From assembly GCF_003097635.1 (NCBI RefSeq), contig NZ_QCZI01000002.1:1-64000 (forward strand): 64,000 nucleotides of DNA, given 5' to 3'. Made by a program: the position numbers and the translations under genes. The notes beneath the pieces are model-generated. The model was not told where the DNA came from and did no database searches. It saw only the letters and a program-made list of their open reading frames with translations. The DNA comes from Flavobacterium psychrotolerans (GTDB lineage: Bacteria > Bacteroidota > Bacteroidia > Flavobacteriales > Flavobacteriaceae). Each line of letters starts with the position of its first letter. The stretch's first letter is position 1. This document shows, piece by piece, positions 61,906 through 64,000 of the stretch.

Positions 61906-64000
61906 TTATATCTCAAATTCCTTAAGCTTTTTTGTTTTTTCTTGCGCATCTACAACGGCTACAGCGGCCATATTGACCATTTCCTCTACGCTAGCACCCA
62001 ATTGAAAAATATGTACCGGTTTTTCCATTCCTAGCATTATAGGACCAATAGAACCCGCTTTATACAACTCTTTCAATAATTTATAGGTAATATTTGCCGC
62101 ATCGAGATTAGGAAAAATTAGCGTATTTACTTTTTTTCCTGCTAATTTAGAGAAAGGAAATTTAGTCTTTAGCATGTCGGAATTTAAAACAAAATCAGCT
62201 TGAACTTCTCCGTCAACAATTAGTTCAGGGAAATACTTATGAAGATAGGCTACTGCTTCTCTTACTTTTGTGGCACTTTCATGAGAAGAAGATCCAAAAT
62301 TAGAAAACGAAACCATTCCAATAACCGGTTCCATTCCAAACATTCTAACGGTATTTGCCGTCATTATGGCAATTTTCGCCAACTCATCTGCGGTAGGATT
62401 TGGATTTATCGAAGTATCCGATAAAAACATGGGGCCCCGATTGGTCATCATTAAATTTGTGGTAGCAACGAGAGAAATCCCTGGCGCCTTACCAATAAGT
62501 TGCATGATTGGCTTTACAACCGATGGATAACTTCTGGAATATCCGGTAACCAATGCATCAGCTTCCCCTTCATTTACCATCATGGCTCCAAAATAAGTAC
62601 GCTCACGCATCCATTTTTGAGCATCTAGTAAAGAAATTCCTTTGCGCTGTCTGGATTTCCAAAAAATCTCGGCATAATTCAATCTTCTGTTATCCTCTTC
62701 TTTATTTTTTGGATCAAAAATGGGAACCTCGGCATCAAATCCAATTTCTGCTTTTAATTCTAAAATAACCTCTCTATTTCCAAGCAAAATTGGGTATCCG
62801 ATTTTGTCTTCATATACAATTTGCGCTGCTTTTAAAACGTCAAGATGATCGGCTTCGGCAAAAACGATACGTTTTGGTTCGTTTTTGGCTCTATTGGTTA
62901 ATAGTCGAACCATTTTATTATCAGAACCCAAACGATTTAAAAGTTCCTCTTCATATTTATCCCAATCTTCAATTGGATTTTTAGCTACGCCAGATTCCAT
63001 TGCTGCCCTTGCTACTGCTGGAGCAACCGTTGTGATTAATCTTGGATCAAATGGTTTTGGAATAATATACTCCCGACCAAAAATGAGTTTAGTTTCGCCA
63101 TAAGCAATATTCACTTGTTCAGGAACAGGTTCTTTGGCCAAGGCGGCAAGCGCTTTAACCGCAGCCATTTTCATCGCTTCATTGATTTTAGTTGCACGAA
63201 CATCTAATGCACCCCGAAAAATATACGGAAAACCTAGCACGTTATTCACCTGATTAGGATGGTCTGAACGACCAGTTGCCATAATTACGTCTTTTCGGGT
63301 AGCAATCGCTAAGTTGTACTCTATTTCAGGGTCTGGATTAGCCATTGCAAAAACAATAGGATCTTTTGCCATCCCCAATAACATTTGTGGAGTCATAATA
63401 TCCCCTGTTGATAACCCCAAGAAAATATCCGCATCTACTAATGCTTCTTCCAGTGTCATCGGTTTTATATCCTTAGCATATTTTTGTTGCAATTCTGACA
63501 ATGAAGGATTGTCTTTAGTCAAAACCCCTTTGCTGTTAAACATCAATATGTTTTCATTTTTAACTCCAAGTAAAACATATAAATCAGCACAAGCTATTGC
63601 AGCCGAACCCGCTCCTGAAACCACCATTTTTACATTTTCGGCTTTTTTATTTGCCAATTCTAAGGAATTAATTAAAGCCGCCGAAGAGATAATAGCCGTT
63701 CCATGTTGATCATCGTGCATTACTGGAATATCCAATTCAGCTACCAGACGTCTTTCTATTTCAAAAGACTCTGGAGCTTTTATATCTTCAAGATTAATAC
63801 CGCCAAAAGTTGGCGCAATATTTTTTACCGTTTGAATAAATTCTTCAATGTCTTTAGTTCCTATCTCAATATCAAAAACATCAATATCCGAAAATATCTT
63901 GAAGAGCAATCCTTTACCTTCCATTACCGGTTTTGACGCTTCAGGACCAATATCCCCTAAACCTAAAACTGCGGTACCATTTGTGATTACAGCAACTAAA
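61906..64000 (-). CDS. maeB: NADP-dependent malic enzyme with phosphotransacetylase-like domain (5' part missing)
   Basis: MaeB decarboxylates malate to pyruvate with NADP. The window ends inside the gene: the frame continues past 63924 through [20 protein letters not shown], a conserved malic-enzyme motif, so about 60-70 N-terminal residues lie outside. The malic part has [19 protein letters not shown] (NADP site) and [10 protein letters not shown]. The phosphotransacetylase-like half starts near [15 protein letters not shown] and ends [17 protein letters not shown]. In MaeB this half binds acetyl-CoA and regulates the enzyme. Confidence 0.93.
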   Translation of the reverse strand, partial: LVAVITNGTAVLGLGDIGPEASKPVMEGKGLLFKIFSDIDVFDIEIGTKDIEEFIQTVKNIAPTFGGINLEDIKAPESFEIERRLVAELDIPVMHDDQHGTAIISSAALINSLELANKKAENVKMVVSGAGSAAIACADLYVLLGVKNENILMFNSKGVLTKDNPSLSELQQKYAKDIKPMTLEEALVDADIFLGLSTGDIMTPQMLLGMAKDPIVFAMANPDPEIEYNLAIATRKDVIMATGRSDHPNQVNNVLGFPYIFRGALDVRATKINEAMKMAAVKALAALAKEPVPEQVNIAYGETKLIFGREYIIPKPFDPRLITTVAPAVARAAMESGVAKNPIEDWDKYEEELLNRLGSDNKMVRLLTNRAKNEPKRIVFAEADHLDVLKAAQIVYEDKIGYPILLGNREVILELKAEIGFDAEVPIFDPKNKEEDNRRLNYAEIFWKSRQRKGISLLDAQKWMRERTYFGAMMVNEGEADALVTGYSRSYPSVVKPIMQLIGKAPGISLVATTNLMMTNRGPMFLSDTSINPNPTADELAKIAIMTANTVRMFGMEPVIGMVSFSNFGSSSHESATKVREAVAYLHKYFPELIVDGEVQADFVLNSDMLKTKFPFSKLAGKKVNTLIFPNLDAANITYKLLKELYKAGSIGPIMLGMEKPVHIFQLGASVEEMVNMAAVAVVDAQEKTKKLKEFEI

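Overview
This window is a chromosomal segment of a Flavobacterium-like member of the Bacteroidetes. The evidence is the strong A+T bias, Bacteroidetes-type -7 promoter boxes (TAnnTTTG), almost no Shine-Dalgarno signals, a type IX secretion/gliding motility gene set (SprA, RemB, PorP/SprF and a cargo protein with a type B C-terminal sorting signal), and many families typical of this phylum (DUF6089, DUF2797, DUF4403, paired OmpH/Skp, fused FolK-deoxynucleoside kinase). The order remB-deoC-vanZ-gcvH-sprA-ruvA-maeB matches what I recall of Flavobacterium johnsoniae. All identifications come from reading the sequence; no database search was run.

Layout. 1-640: a short, possibly frameshifted ORF with a terminator, then tRNA-Leu(UAA) and tRNA-Gly(GCC). 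644-15050: mutS, a DUF1573 protein, a SpoU-family RNA methyltransferase, a C-type-lectin-like secreted protein, folK-dNK, sppA, an AsmA-like protein, a DUF2797 protein and a GH3-family enzyme. 15277-21400: serB, then tig-clpP-clpX (protein folding and degradation), a four-helix membrane protein and an alpha/beta hydrolase. 21471-24271: a repeat-rich accessory island. It holds a lipoprotein, a likely colicin-type immunity protein, remnants of what look like toxin tips, and several families of palindromic repeats. 24269-33900: pdxJ, then CBS protein-nadK, and an envelope-building run of DUF6089 barrel-uppS-bamA-skp-skp, followed by murI and a gamma-carbonic-anhydrase-like protein. 33929-44856: porP/sprF, nfu, a YyaL-type thioredoxin-domain protein, a 33-residue-repeat protein, an MscS channel, a TolC/HlyD export pair coupled to tsaB, and a DUF4403 lipoprotein. 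44865-49960: a cytochrome c oxidase assembly cluster (DUF420, SCO, a SCO-like paralog without its cysteines, COX IV, two subunit III genes, ctaB). 50101-64000: remB, deoC, vanZ, gcvH, the giant sprA, ruvA and the 5'-truncated maeB.

Most of the window is conserved housekeeping and cell-envelope DNA. The notable exception is the island at about 22.37-24.27 kb. Two short C-terminal protein tips end 5-7 bases before intact small genes, as in polymorphic toxin-immunity pairs. They are embedded among nested palindromes, including an element whose 30-bp inverted ends are themselves hairpins and which occurs twice as a 230-bp direct repeat around the immunity-like gene. This is the best candidate for a poorly described system: toxin-tip/immunity cassettes moving with, or broken by, REP-like palindromic elements.
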